Shown: piece after piece, positions 27,842-37,025 of the stretch
Layout: each line of letters opens with the position of its first letter
Position numbering within the stretch: position 1 is the first letter of the stretch
Source: Rheinheimera pleomorphica
GTDB lineage: Bacteria; Pseudomonadota; Gammaproteobacteria; Enterobacterales; Alteromonadaceae
NCBI RefSeq assembly: GCF_011634895.1
Contig: NZ_SIRR01000005.1
Location: forward strand, 186,001 to 250,000
Direction of reading: 5' to 3'
DNA length: 64,000 nt
Notes under the pieces: generated by a model
What the model was told of the DNA's origin: nothing
Database searches by the model: none
The model's input: the letters and a program-made list of their open reading frames with translations, nothing else
Program-made: the position numbers and the translations under genes

Positions 27842-28575
27842 TCTGTCAGCTGGTATTTTTGTTTTAGCGCGCTTATCTCTGCCTGATGGCTAAGTAAGAA
27901 ACGATTAAATTGCTGCAATACCTGCGGATGGCGCACGGTGGATAAATGAAATGCCACCCGCGTCATTGGCAGGTTGTCCGCTACCACTAAAGCGCCTGGT
28001 TGTTGCTGCTGGCGCAAAACTTGCTGCGCCACATTGTATTCAACATCAGCGCCTTGCAGCTCTCCCTTTAGCACTAAATTCACAGCCGATACGGCATTGG
28101 GCACTTCATAAAGTTTAAAACGATACTGGCCGCGCAGCGTCAGCCAGGCCGTCGGGGTGAAACCATGAATAACCGCCAAGGTGCGAAACTGGTCTAAGCG
28201 AATTTGTTTGTTGGCGGGCAATACCAAAGTGGTGCCCAGATTGTAAATCAGCGGCTCACTGAACAACCGACTGGCTTGCGAGCCCTGATATTTCACCCAA
28301 TTTGGGTTGTCAGGGTAGATAAAATCCACCAGATTATCCAGCTCATGGTACAAGCGTTTAACGGGCAACGGCTGAAAGCTGAACTGATAACCATAGCTGC
28401 GGGCAAACAGCTGCAATACCTCATTGGCGAATCCCTGACTGTCAGCGCTGGTGAAATCGTAGTGAGGATAAAAATTCAGATCTTCAGTACCGACGACAAA
28501 CTCAGTTTGTGCCGCTACAGCAGGCGTGAACCACAGCCAGAGCATGACAAACACCGCCGCCAGACTTTTATCCAT
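27826..28575 (-). CDS. periplasmic solute-binding-like protein (SBP family 3 type)
   Basis: A 249-aa exported protein with a signal peptide (AAVFVMLWLWFTPAVA, cut before AQTEF). The mature part follows the extracellular amino-acid-binding pattern: VVGTEDLNFYPHYDF, GFANEVLQLFARSYGYQFSFQPLPVKRL, and a C-terminal VRHPQVLQQFNRFL. No permease or ATPase gene is next to it. It may therefore be an orphan sensor or binding protein, of the kind common near GGDEF or transport genes in Alteromonadales. Ligand unknown. It is convergent with trpA. Confidence 0.78.
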   Translation of the reverse strand: MDKSLAAVFVMLWLWFTPAVAAQTEFVVGTEDLNFYPHYDFTSADSQGFANEVLQLFARSYGYQFSFQPLPVKRLYHELDNLVDFIYPDNPNWVKYQGSQASRLFSEPLIYNLGTTLVLPANKQIRLDQFRTLAVIHGFTPTAWLTLRGQYRFKLYEVPNAVSAVNLVLKGELQGADVEYNVAQQVLRQQQQPGALVVADNLPMTRVAFHLSTVRHPQVLQQFNRFLLSHQAEISALKQKYQLTDSLPQ

Positions 28576-28726
28576 GTATAGATTGCCTAAATTACTGCGT
28601 TAATTGCAGTGTAGTGAGCAAATAGCAAAGCGCCAACTACCACTTTAGGAACAAAGCTAAAAAGCAGTCGATTTTTCTCTGTTGTCGCCGGATAATAACG
28701 GCTTTTCTCGCAGCGGATATCAGCTT

Positions 28727-29215
28727 ATGCAAATCAGCAACAACAGCGTAGTACAGTTTCATTACACCCTAACCGATGCCCAAACTGGCAAGCAAATTGA
28801 AAGCTCGCACGGCAGCCACCCGCTGCTGTATCTGCACGGCCATCAGCAAATGCTGCCGGCGCTGGAGCAGGCGTTAACCGGCAAAGCTGCCGGAGACAAA
28901 CTCGACCTTACCTTAACACCACAGCAAGCTTACGGTGAGCGCGATGAAAATGCGATTCAAAGTATTCAGGTAAAACACCTGCTGGGCGCCAAGAAATGGC
29001 AACCGGGTATGACAGCCGTGGTGCAAACCGAACACGGCCAGCGCCAGGTGACTATTGTCAAAGTAGGCATGTTTAAAGCCGATGTCGACACCAACCACCC
29101 ACTGGCCGGCAAAACACTGCAATTTGCCATTGACGTATTAGCCGTGCGTGAAGCCAGCGAAGAAGAAATTGCTCATGGCCACGCTCACGGTGAAGGCGGC
29201 CATCACCACCACTAA
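28727..29215 (+). CDS. FKBP-type peptidyl-prolyl isomerase, SlyD-like
   Basis: A 162-aa cytoplasmic chaperone/isomerase. The FKBP core appears as VVQFHYTLTDAQTGKQIESS, GHQQMLPALEQALTGKAAGDK and the inserted-flap region (YGERDENAIQSIQ). The C-terminus is histidine-rich (HGHAHGEGGHHHH), as in SlyD, where it binds nickel and other metals. It is shorter than E. coli SlyD in the tail. The ATG MQISNN was chosen over a TTG 15 codons upstream because it matches the family start. The gene stands alone. Confidence 0.88.
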   Translation: MQISNNSVVQFHYTLTDAQTGKQIESSHGSHPLLYLHGHQQMLPALEQALTGKAAGDKLDLTLTPQQAYGERDENAIQSIQVKHLLGAKKWQPGMTAVVQTEHGQRQVTIVKVGMFKADVDTNHPLAGKTLQFAIDVLAVREASEEEIAHGHAHGEGGHHHH

Positions 29216-29397
29216 CACCACAGCCGGGTTGCGACGTTAACAGCCCGGCGAATTTCGCCGCTAAAGATTAATTTTCTACCCTGCTTACTTATCCATCGCA
29301 GAAACTGCTAAGATCGGCTCAGGCTTTTAATCAGTAAACTGTTCACGCAGCTTGGGCGTAACAACAGTTTCATCACTAAAAGAGCAGCCGTTCTGTT

Positions 29398-30483
29398 ATG
29401 CGCTATATCAATACCCGCGATTTCGACCACAAACAGGCCGATAAAATCGGCATACTGATAACTAACCTTGGTACGCCAGACGAGCCCACACCCAAAGCGT
29501 TAAAGCGCTATTTAAAACAGTTTTTATCTGACCCCCGTGTCGTCGAAGTACCGCGTGTATTATGGTGGCTGATTTTAAACGGCGTAATTTTACAATTCCG
29601 GCCGCGCCGCTCGGCCAAAGCTTATGCCAGCGTATTTACTGACCAGGGCTCACCGCTATTGTTTCACACCCAGGCGCAGCGCGATGCTATTGCCCTGCAG
29701 TTGCAACAAGAAGGCATGACGGATGTGGTAGTGGAGTTTGCCATGCGCTATGGTAACCCCAGCTTTGACAGCGTGCTGGATAAGCTGTTTGCTCAGGGCG
29801 TGCGTAAACTGTTGGTGTTGCCGCTGTACCCACAATATTCTGCGTCGACCTCAGCCTCCAGTTTTGACGAGCTGGCGCGCAATTTTATGCGTCGGCGCTG
29901 GCTGCCGGATTTACGTTTTGTATCACACTACCCGGATTATCCGCCCTTTATTGCCGCCGCCGCAGATAAGATCCGTCGCCACTGGCAACAGCATGGTCGG
30001 GCTGACAAATTAATTTTATCTTATCACGGTATCCCCAAACGCTATTTGCTAAACGGAGACCCCTACCACTGCGAATGCTATAAAACCTCGCGCTTAATAG
30101 CAGAGCAACTGGGGCTGGGCGAAGATGACTATCTGACCACCTTTCAGTCGCGCTTTGGCCGTGAAGAGTGGTTAAAACCTTATACCGATGACACACTAAA
30201 AGCCCTGCCGGCACAAGGTGTAAAGAGCGTGCAGGTGTTTTGCCCGGGTTTCTCTGCTGATTGTCTGGAGACCATCGAAGAGATAGCAGAAGAAAACCGG
30301 GAATACTTTTTACATGCCGGTGGTCAGCACTATGAATATATCAGCGCGCTGAATGCAGAACCGCAGCATATTGATGCGTTGTGCCAGTTAATTAAAGCCA
30401 ATTTACAAGGCTGGCAGGTGCCAGCCAATACCCAACGCGCTGAGCGGGCTGCGGCGTTAAACCGTGCAACTTATGGAGACTAA
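29398..30483 (+). CDS. hemH: ferrochelatase
   Basis: A 361-aa enzyme that inserts Fe2+ into protoporphyrin IX, the last step of haem synthesis. Family motifs are clear: ILITNLGTPDEPTPKALKRYLKQFLSDPRVVE near the N-terminus, LPLYPQYSASTSASSFDE, and the catalytic LSYHGIPKRYL with the metal-site His. CPGFSADCLETIEEI lies near the C-terminus. The next gene, a large PBP, starts 9 bp after its stop and may be cotranscribed. Confidence 0.96.
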   Translation: MRYINTRDFDHKQADKIGILITNLGTPDEPTPKALKRYLKQFLSDPRVVEVPRVLWWLILNGVILQFRPRRSAKAYASVFTDQGSPLLFHTQAQRDAIALQLQQEGMTDVVVEFAMRYGNPSFDSVLDKLFAQGVRKLLVLPLYPQYSASTSASSFDELARNFMRRRWLPDLRFVSHYPDYPPFIAAAADKIRRHWQQHGRADKLILSYHGIPKRYLLNGDPYHCECYKTSRLIAEQLGLGEDDYLTTFQSRFGREEWLKPYTDDTLKALPAQGVKSVQVFCPGFSADCLETIEEIAEENREYFLHAGGQHYEYISALNAEPQHIDALCQLIKANLQGWQVPANTQRAERAAALNRATYGD

Positions 30484-30492
30484 CCGGTTGGT

Positions 30493-33400
30493 ATGAGTAG
30501 CCGCAATGGCAACAGGCCAAGGCAAGAGCCGACATTAAATGCTCAGCCGCTGCTACAGCGGACGAAGTTTGATAATGTGCGTGAGGCACCCTATGTGCCG
30601 CCACCTAAACCGCCATTGCGTTTAACGCCCTGGTTGCTGTTGCTGATGTTTATTCTGCTAACAGCTTTGCTGTATCAGGAAAGCCGCAACCACTTTTATC
30701 AATCACATTTCTGGCATTGGCTGGCGTCTAAGCTTGACTATCAGTTAGTCAGCGGAGCGTCGTCACAGATCCGTTATCCGGCTCAAGGTCCGTTTGACCA
30801 GCGATTTGGTTACAACCAATTAGCTCAGTGGCGTGAAACCCTGGAACAAACCGGCTTTCAGATCACAGCGCAAAGCCAGTTCTCCGACAACCTGATGCGT
30901 TACACCCAATATGGCTTTTACCCACCTTATCGGGAAAAGCAACAAGCAGGTTTGAGCATTCAGGGCTGTGCACAGGATCTGTTATACCAACACCAGGCGC
31001 CGGCGTTTCAGTTTACACATTTAGCCGATGTCGCCCCGCTGATAGTACAAAGCCTGCTATATGTTGAAGACCGAAGCTTACTAACGCCCGGCCATCCACA
31101 CGCTAATCCGGTACTGAATATTCCCCGCTTAGGCGCCGCACTGTGGTCACAACTGCAGCGTGCGGCAGGTATTCCTGCGGCAGCAGCAGGTGGCAGTACA
31201 CTGGCAACCCAACTGGAAAAATACCGCCATAGCCCACAAGGCTTAACCTCTGATATGACGGAAAAGTTCCGCCAGTTAGTGTCAGCCAGTGTTCGTACCT
31301 ACAAAAACAGTGTTGATACCTCTGATAGCAGACAAAACATTGTACTCGATTATATTAATACCGTGCCGCTGGCAGCCACCGCCAGTTTCGGCGCCGTGCA
31401 TGGTGTCGGCGAGGGTTTACATGCCTGGTTTGGCGAACAGCCCGCTCAGGTTAACAAACTATTGCAACAAGGCGCCCCTTATACTGATGAACAAGGCCTG
31501 GCATTAAAGCAGGTGATAGCGCTTATTGTTGCCCAGCGCCGGCCTTCTTATTATTTACTGCAAGGGCGCAACGATCTGGCCAATCTGAGTAACCGCTATA
31601 TCAGCCTAATGCAGCAACAAGGTATTGTGCCCGCCGGGCTGGCCAACAAAGCCCTGGCGCAAAAACTGAGTTTTCATGCTAAAGCGGCTCTGGTTGCACA
31701 GCCAGGGCAGGATTTTAAAGCCACCACTATGGTACGAAACCGGCTGGGTCAGCTATTAGACCAGAATATGTACCAGCTGGACCGGTTAGATTTGCTAAGT
31801 CGCACCAGCATTAATACCGCGTTGCAACGCGATATCAGTCAGCATTTACACAGTTTAAGCCAGTATCAGACCGCAGAGCAGGCTGGCCTCTTTGCCGAGC
31901 GCCTGTTACAACCCGGGCAACAAGCTAACGTACGCTACAGTTTTACCCTTTACCAAACCACTGACAATGGTAATAAAGTCAGAGTGCAAACCGACAACAC
32001 TGATCAGCCGTTTGATATGAACGATGCCAGTAAACTGGAGTTGGGTTCTACCGCTAAACTCAGGGTGCTGGTTAGCTATCTGCAGATGGTAGCCGAGCTA
32101 CACCGGCTGTATGCCGAAGAAAACCCGCAAACCTTGCAGTTTGTTGAGATAGCCCCACAGGACAACCTGACACAATGGGCGTTAAACTATATCAGCCAGC
32201 AACCCGGAGTGAGTTTAGATACCATGCTGCAAGCGGCACTGTTACGACGCTACAGTGCAGATCCTAAGGAGAGCTTCTTTACCGGAGGCGGCCTGCATAC
32301 CTTTAACAACTTCCGAAAAGAGGAAGACAAGCTTAACCCCACTATCGCAGAAGCCCTGCAGCACTCTATCAACCTGCCCTTTGTGCGCTTGCTACAGGAC
32401 ATGGTGAACTATGTTATTTATCACGGTGAAAACAGCAGTTACCAGTTACTGAAAGACGACGACAATCCACGCCGGGAGCAATATCTGCGCCGTTTTGCTG
32501 ACCGTGAAGGCACAACCTTTTTACGCCGCTTCTGGCAAAAATATAACACATTAAGTAGTGAGCAGCGTTTGCAACTCTATCTGAGCAGCAGCCGGCAAAC
32601 ACCCGAGCGGCTGGCGGCAGCCTATTTGTTCATTCAAGCGGATGCAACGCCAGCACAATTTGCCAGCCTGATGCAACATCAGTTTAATGGCGCCGTCAGT
32701 GAAATGGAGTGGCAAAAGCTATACGACAAATATCAGGGCGATGCCTTTAGCTTACCGGATCGTGCTTATCTGTCACGCAGCCACCCGCTGGAGCTGTGGT
32801 TACTGGCCTATTTACAGCAAAATACCAACGCTGCATTAGCGCAGGCAATTGCTGATAGCAGTGACACCCGTCAGCAAGTGTATCAATGGCTGTTTAAGAC
32901 CCGCTTTCGCAGTGCCCGCGATAACCGTATCCGCAATATGCTGGAGATAGAAGCGTTTTGGGACTTACACCAACGCTGGCAGCGATTGGGCTATCCGTTT
33001 GACTATCTGGTACCGTCTCTGGCCACGGCCTTAGGTAGCTCAGGTGACCGGCCAGCGGCATTGGCCGATCTCGTAGGCATTATTTTGAACGACGGTAAAA
33101 AGCAACCCACTATCCGCATTGACCAACTGTCGTTTGCGATAGATACCCCTTATGAAACGCACTTTAACCGGCCAATGCCCCCGGCGCAGCAAGTGCTTGA
33201 GCCTGAAGTTGCTGCAGCGGTGCGCACGGTATTACAGCAAGTTGCCACTGACGGCACCGCCAGACGGTTACAACCTTCCTATGCGAGCGCTCAGATAGCG
33301 ATAGGCGGCAAAACAGGCACCGGCGACAACCGTCTGGTGCAATTAAATGCCAAAGGTCAGCAAATCAGTTCAAAAGCCCTGAACCGCACAGCGACCTTTG

Positions 33401-33561
33401 TGTTTTATCTTGGTTATCAGCATTTTGGCGTACTTACCGCTTATGTTCCGGATGCCCACGCAGAAAAATTTAGTTTTACATCAGCATTACCGCTGCAGGT
33501 AATGAATAGCATGGCCCCCATATTGGTACCGTATCTGAACAACCAGAACAGATGCGAGTAG
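30493..33561 (+). CDS. large class A penicillin-binding protein (GT51 transglycosylase + transpeptidase)
   Basis: A 1022-aa inner-membrane, periplasm-facing peptidoglycan synthase. A Pro-rich cytoplasmic tail is followed by one membrane anchor (residues ~45-62) and ~120 residues of unassigned sequence. The GT51 domain then holds catalytic Glu192 (LLYVEDRSL) and GGSTLATQ (233-240). The transpeptidase has nucleophile Ser519 in STAK, S-I-N at 625-627 and K-T-G at 940-942. The ~310 residues between S-I-N and K-T-G, with long helical stretches, are unusual and make it much longer than PBP1a/1b. It belongs to a divergent 'transglycosylase domain' family; exact role unknown. It follows hemH by 9 bp. 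Confidence 0.85.
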   Translation: MSSRNGNRPRQEPTLNAQPLLQRTKFDNVREAPYVPPPKPPLRLTPWLLLLMFILLTALLYQESRNHFYQSHFWHWLASKLDYQLVSGASSQIRYPAQGPFDQRFGYNQLAQWRETLEQTGFQITAQSQFSDNLMRYTQYGFYPPYREKQQAGLSIQGCAQDLLYQHQAPAFQFTHLADVAPLIVQSLLYVEDRSLLTPGHPHANPVLNIPRLGAALWSQLQRAAGIPAAAAGGSTLATQLEKYRHSPQGLTSDMTEKFRQLVSASVRTYKNSVDTSDSRQNIVLDYINTVPLAATASFGAVHGVGEGLHAWFGEQPAQVNKLLQQGAPYTDEQGLALKQVIALIVAQRRPSYYLLQGRNDLANLSNRYISLMQQQGIVPAGLANKALAQKLSFHAKAALVAQPGQDFKATTMVRNRLGQLLDQNMYQLDRLDLLSRTSINTALQRDISQHLHSLSQYQTAEQAGLFAERLLQPGQQANVRYSFTLYQTTDNGNKVRVQTDNTDQPFDMNDASKLELGSTAKLRVLVSYLQMVAELHRLYAEENPQTLQFVEIAPQDNLTQWALNYISQQPGVSLDTMLQAALLRRYSADPKESFFTGGGLHTFNNFRKEEDKLNPTIAEALQHSINLPFVRLLQDMVNYVIYHGENSSYQLLKDDDNPRREQYLRRFADREGTTFLRRFWQKYNTLSSEQRLQLYLSSSRQTPERLAAAYLFIQADATPAQFASLMQHQFNGAVSEMEWQKLYDKYQGDAFSLPDRAYLSRSHPLELWLLAYLQQNTNAALAQAIADSSDTRQQVYQWLFKTRFRSARDNRIRNMLEIEAFWDLHQRWQRLGYPFDYLVPSLATALGSSGDRPAALADLVGIILNDGKKQPTIRIDQLSFAIDTPYETHFNRPMPPAQQVLEPEVAAAVRTVLQQVATDGTARRLQPSYASAQIAIGGKTGTGDNRLVQLNAKGQQISSKALNRTATFVFYLGYQHFGVLTAYVPDAHAEKFSFTSALPLQVMNSMAPILVPYLNNQNRCE

Positions 33562-33566
33562 ACGGT

Positions 33567-34556
33567 TTAGCCAACTACTACCTGATTGCGGCCCTGATGC
33601 TTCGCCTGGTACAACGCCATATCGGCACGGTGTAACCAGGCTTCCCAATCTTCTCCTGCTTGCAGCATGGCAATGCCCACCGACGTGGTAATATGGCTGC
33701 CATCGGGTAGCAACATTTTTTGTTCAACCCCCTGTCGCAGCTTCTCTGCCAGCTTTTCCAGGGCAGCAGCGCTAATATCGGCCACCACCACGACAAACTC
33801 CTCACCACCAAACCGGAATACCGGATCATGCTGGCGCAGCAGCGATTGCAATACCGGCACCAGCTCAATCAATATTTTGTCACCGGTTTTGTGGCCATAT
33901 TTATCATTAATTTGTTTAAAGTGATCCAAATCGAGCAAAATCAGGCCGTACTGCCGGTTATGCCGGCTCTGCTGCTCTATTGCCAATACCAGTTGCTCAT
34001 TCAGGGTGCGCCGGTTTGACGCCCCGGTTAAACTGTCTGTGGTGGCTAATCGCTGTAACTCACGACGCTGTATCTGGGCCCGATACGCAAAAATGAAGGC
34101 AAACAAGCTGGTAATAGAGGTAGTAACGAAAAATGCTAACATCTGAAATTGGCTGGAGAAGATTAAATCAGGCTTGAAACTGCTGATCGCAAACAACGCC
34201 AGCAACATCAGCAGCAGTAATGCAAAGGCTCGCAGCGGTGACACCAGAAAAAACACAAACACCAAAAACGGATATACCCAAAACACGCCATCCACGCCCA
34301 GGCTGATACAGACCAGTATAGCGCCAACACAAAAGACCACCGCCATAAACAGGCCGGGTTTCACTGTATCTCCGGTGCGCCATGCCGTGACGGTGGCAGC
34401 AATAGCGCAGCCAACCATTATCAGATCAGCAATACCGACAATATAATTACCGCTATATAACCGGTAAATGCCGTAAGGTGTTACGCAAAGTACGATTGTT
34501 ACACCAACCAGCGTTAGCATCGCCAGATAGAAATCGTCTTTTAACCGTTTTAGCAC
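33567..34556 (-). CDS. membrane-anchored diguanylate cyclase (GGDEF)
   Basis: A 329-aa protein that should make cyclic di-GMP from two GTP. Six hydrophobic helices span residues 10-158 (MASE-like, no large periplasmic loop). The GGDEF domain occupies ~172-329: DSLTGASNRR, LLDLDHFKQIND, and the active-site GGEEF at 250-254. An inhibitory I-site, RQHD, lies at 241-244, exactly five residues before it, so product inhibition is expected. It is convergent with the PBP gene with only 5 bp between stops. Confidence 0.93.
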   Translation of the reverse strand: MLKRLKDDFYLAMLTLVGVTIVLCVTPYGIYRLYSGNYIVGIADLIMVGCAIAATVTAWRTGDTVKPGLFMAVVFCVGAILVCISLGVDGVFWVYPFLVFVFFLVSPLRAFALLLLMLLALFAISSFKPDLIFSSQFQMLAFFVTTSITSLFAFIFAYRAQIQRRELQRLATTDSLTGASNRRTLNEQLVLAIEQQSRHNRQYGLILLDLDHFKQINDKYGHKTGDKILIELVPVLQSLLRQHDPVFRFGGEEFVVVVADISAAALEKLAEKLRQGVEQKMLLPDGSHITTSVGIAMLQAGEDWEAWLHRADMALYQAKHQGRNQVVVG

Positions 34557-34649
34557 CTACCGCGTCTCCTGCTTTGGGCTGACAATATGCTTAAAGATAG
34601 CTGCATCCTAGCTTATTTATTCAGCACTTTGCAAAATACTGCTGGCGTT

Positions 34650-35237
34650 TCATCCCGTCAGTGCTTGCGCTAGCTGGTCAAAATGGCTAAAACACCAATC
34701 TGCCTGCGCTGCAAAGTGTTGATTATTGCTGTTCAGATACAAACACGATGTCATCCCGGCGTTGCTGGCCGTTTGCAGATCAAAAATATAGTCTCCGACA
34801 TAAATCATCTGCTGCGGCGGAATTTGCAATTGCGACGAGAAAAGTAAAAGGCCTGCCGGATCTGGCTTAGCCGCGCAGTCTTCACGCGTTAACACACGGC
34901 TTATTGGAATACCCAGCCGCTCAATAGTCAGAACCGTTGCCTCACGCATATTGCGGGTTAACAGTGCCAGTGGCAGACCGACGCGCTGCAGTTGCTGCAA
35001 ACAACATTCTGCCCCCGGCATCCAGCACGCTTCACGCGCGCCTTGCAATTCATGTTGGCGAATAATCTGCAGTGCTCTGTCATGCTCCGCAACGTCGGTT
35101 AGCTGGGCTAATTGCTCTAACAAGGGCGTGCCGCGCGGCCAGCCAATGTCATCACAGATGGCGGCAAAGTTTAGCCTAGAGTCGACCAGGGTGCCGTCTA
35201 AATCAAATACCACTGCTTTAATATGCGCTAACTGCAA
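34650..35237 (-). CDS. HAD-superfamily hydrolase, phosphoglycolate-phosphatase-like
   Basis: A 195-aa HAD phosphatase of the Gph/PGMB-like subgroup. The nucleophile motif FDLDGTLVDS is at residues 11-20 (Asp12, Asp14). The middle motif is LALLTRNMREA, and the Lys and acidic motifs are KPDPAGLL and YVGDYIFDLQTA. A cap domain of about 60 residues lies between the first motifs. Substrate is uncertain; short cap and context do not decide between phosphoglycolate and another small phosphate ester. It is transcribed alone. Confidence 0.88.
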   Translation of the reverse strand: MQLAHIKAVVFDLDGTLVDSRLNFAAICDDIGWPRGTPLLEQLAQLTDVAEHDRALQIIRQHELQGAREACWMPGAECCLQQLQRVGLPLALLTRNMREATVLTIERLGIPISRVLTREDCAAKPDPAGLLLFSSQLQIPPQQMIYVGDYIFDLQTASNAGMTSCLYLNSNNQHFAAQADWCFSHFDQLAQALTG

Positions 35238-35397
35238 CTTATCTACTCCCGCTTAAAACTGGCTGAATTTACCACTTATTAGTTAAAAAATGTGCACAGG
35301 CAACAAGCTAAAATTATAAATAATTGTTTTTAAACAAAATAAAACTGGCATAGCAGCTGCTTACTGAGACTCATCTGATAACAGCGAGATAGTCATA

Positions 35398-35811
35398 ATG
35401 AGCATACTGCGTTTACTTTTTAATATACTCTGGTTTGTACTGGGTGGTTTTATCATGGGCCTGCTGTGGTGGCTGGCCGGCCTGCTGTGTTTTATCAGCA
35501 TTATCGGCATCCCGTTTGGCCGCAGCTGCTTTGTCATTGGCGAGATGGCATTCTGGCCATTTGGCCAGGATGCGGTAAACCGCCGTTATATTAACCGCAT
35601 TGATGATCTTGGCACCGGCACTTTGGGCACCCTGGGTAATATTATCTGGTTTCTGTGTTTTGGTATCTGGCTGGCGCTGGGCCACCTTGGCCATGCCATA
35701 GTGTGTTTTGTCAGTATTATCGGTATTCCGTTTGGTATTCAGCACCTGAAACTGGCGATGCTAACCCTGGCGCCTATTGGCAAAACGGTGGTAACGCGTC
35801 ATGCTATTTAA
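35398..35811 (+). CDS. yccF: YccF-domain inner-membrane protein
   Basis: A 137-aa protein with two tandem YccF-type units. Each has a hydrophobic helix followed by the repeated element FISIIGIPFG (first unit) or FVSIIGIPFGIQHLKLA (second unit). About four membrane helices are predicted. The function of YccF proteins is unknown. A weak purine-rich site (GCGAGATAG) precedes the ATG, and atl follows 32 bp downstream in the same direction. Confidence 0.9.
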   Translation: MSILRLLFNILWFVLGGFIMGLLWWLAGLLCFISIIGIPFGRSCFVIGEMAFWPFGQDAVNRRYINRIDDLGTGTLGTLGNIIWFLCFGIWLALGHLGHAIVCFVSIIGIPFGIQHLKLAMLTLAPIGKTVVTRHAI

Positions 35812-35843
35812 GCCCTGTAACTTACGGTTGAAGGCACGAGCCC

Positions 35844-36182
35844 ATGCAGCAGAACAACTATCAACGGATCTGGCAGACCGTTCTACAAATTCCGCCAGGC
35901 AAGGTTGCCAGCTATGGCCAGATAGCCGATCTGGCTGGCTTGCCCGGCAGGGCGCGTTTGGTGGGTAAAGCCCTGGGCTATGCGCCGGAACATCTGGCCG
36001 TGCCCTGGTTCAGGGTACTGCGCAGCGACAGAAGCCTGGCGTTTGCGCCAGGTTCAGAAAGTGCAGAGCGGCAACGTCAATTGTTATTGGCTGAGGGCGT
36101 ATTGCTGAAAAACTACCGGGTGCAACAACAGCATCTGTGGCAACCTGATTTGAGTGAGCTGTTGTTTAAGCTGCAATATTGA
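35844..36182 (+). CDS. atl: alkyltransferase-like protein (ATL), MGMT family
   Basis: A 112-aa DNA-binding protein that resembles the C-terminal domain of O6-alkylguanine-DNA alkyltransferase. The active-site Pro-Cys-His-Arg motif reads PWFRV (residues 54-58) here. The reactive Cys is thus replaced by Trp55, the defining feature of ATLs. Such proteins cannot transfer alkyl groups but bind O6-alkylguanine lesions and hand them to nucleotide excision repair. The helix-turn-helix segment ASYGQIADLAGLPGRARLVGKAL is present. Confidence 0.93.
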   Translation: MQQNNYQRIWQTVLQIPPGKVASYGQIADLAGLPGRARLVGKALGYAPEHLAVPWFRVLRSDRSLAFAPGSESAERQRQLLLAEGVLLKNYRVQQQHLWQPDLSELLFKLQY

Positions 36183-36187
36183 TCTGG

Positions 36188-36478
36188 TTATACCCGGGTT
36201 AAACGCTGCTTTGCCCGCTGCAGCGCTTCCTGTTCAAATTCTTCCATATATTCGGCTAAATCGCCCTTCCATTGCTCATCCGCGGTGGCGGCGGCATCTT
36301 TTACCAGCCCAACTTCTAACTGATCGCGCCTGACCAACAATTGATGGGCCCTGCTATGCATTTCAAGCTCAACCTCAGCCTGGATCTGGCTGATAGAGCG
36401 CAAAAAATGCAACCGCTTAAACATCAGCAAGGCTAATGCGTTGAGTAAAACCATAAAGCTGACAAATAAAAAGACCAT
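36188..36478 (-). CDS. small membrane-anchored helical protein, unknown function
   Basis: A 96-aa protein: one N-terminal membrane helix (MVFLFVSFMVLLNALALLMF), then a long charged helix region (residues ~22-96) that could form a coiled coil. I prefer the ATG at 36478, because it overlaps the stop of the upstream gene (TGATG) and has GGAG seven bases before it. A longer frame from 36529 (113 aa, MGDAKRYVQ) is open but would overlap that gene by 52 bp. No family recognised. It probably works with the upstream membrane protein. Confidence 0.6.
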   Translation of the reverse strand: MVFLFVSFMVLLNALALLMFKRLHFLRSISQIQAEVELEMHSRAHQLLVRRDQLEVGLVKDAAATADEQWKGDLAEYMEEFEQEALQRAKQRLTRV

Positions 36479-36993
36479 CAACTGACTCCATGAAATTTCT
36501 GTCTGAACGTAACGTTTTGCATCGCCCATACCAGTACTAACAAAGGCATCAAAATGGTATTTATCAGCGGTATTCCATACTGATATAACCCACGGGTGTA
36601 ATCAGTCAAAAACAGGTATTGTTCTACAAAAAACAGGCTTTGTAAGGTGGCTAGCAGTAAAAAGGCAACGCCAGCCAACTCCGCTACAGCACTAACACTT
36701 TGTTTGAGCATATTATGAAACTTAAACAATAAATATATTGCTAATACATCGATCAAACAAAAAGTACCATACCAGACAAATTTATAGGCAATACCTTCTT
36801 TTGCGGCAATCTGGTAGAGCACAGGAACCAAAGACGTCATTACACCGTTAGTTACCGCAACAACGGTAAATGTAATCAGAACAGAGGACACTTTATTTTC
36901 AATTCGAATGGCTACAATTAGTAGCAAAAAATAAGCAATAAACAAATACTTATCCAAACTGAATAAAACTAACTCCAGCCAATCCCATTCCAT
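36478..36993 (-). CDS. multi-pass membrane protein, unknown function
   Basis: A 171-aa protein with about five hydrophobic helices (YLFIAYFLLLIVAI, VLITFTVVAVTNGVM, FVWYGTFCLIDVLAIYLLF, LAGVAFLLLATLQSLFFV, INTILMPLLVLVWAM) and no signal peptide. It has no recognisable catalytic motif. Its stop overlaps the start of the next small gene by one base (TGATG), so the two are a translationally coupled pair. The nucleotide composition is more AT-rich than the average here. Function unknown. Confidence 0.65.
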   Translation of the reverse strand: MEWDWLELVLFSLDKYLFIAYFLLLIVAIRIENKVSSVLITFTVVAVTNGVMTSLVPVLYQIAAKEGIAYKFVWYGTFCLIDVLAIYLLFKFHNMLKQSVSAVAELAGVAFLLLATLQSLFFVEQYLFLTDYTRGLYQYGIPLINTILMPLLVLVWAMQNVTFRQKFHGVS

Positions 36994-37025
36994 ATCTCTG
37001 ATATTCCTATGCGTAAATAGTAAAT

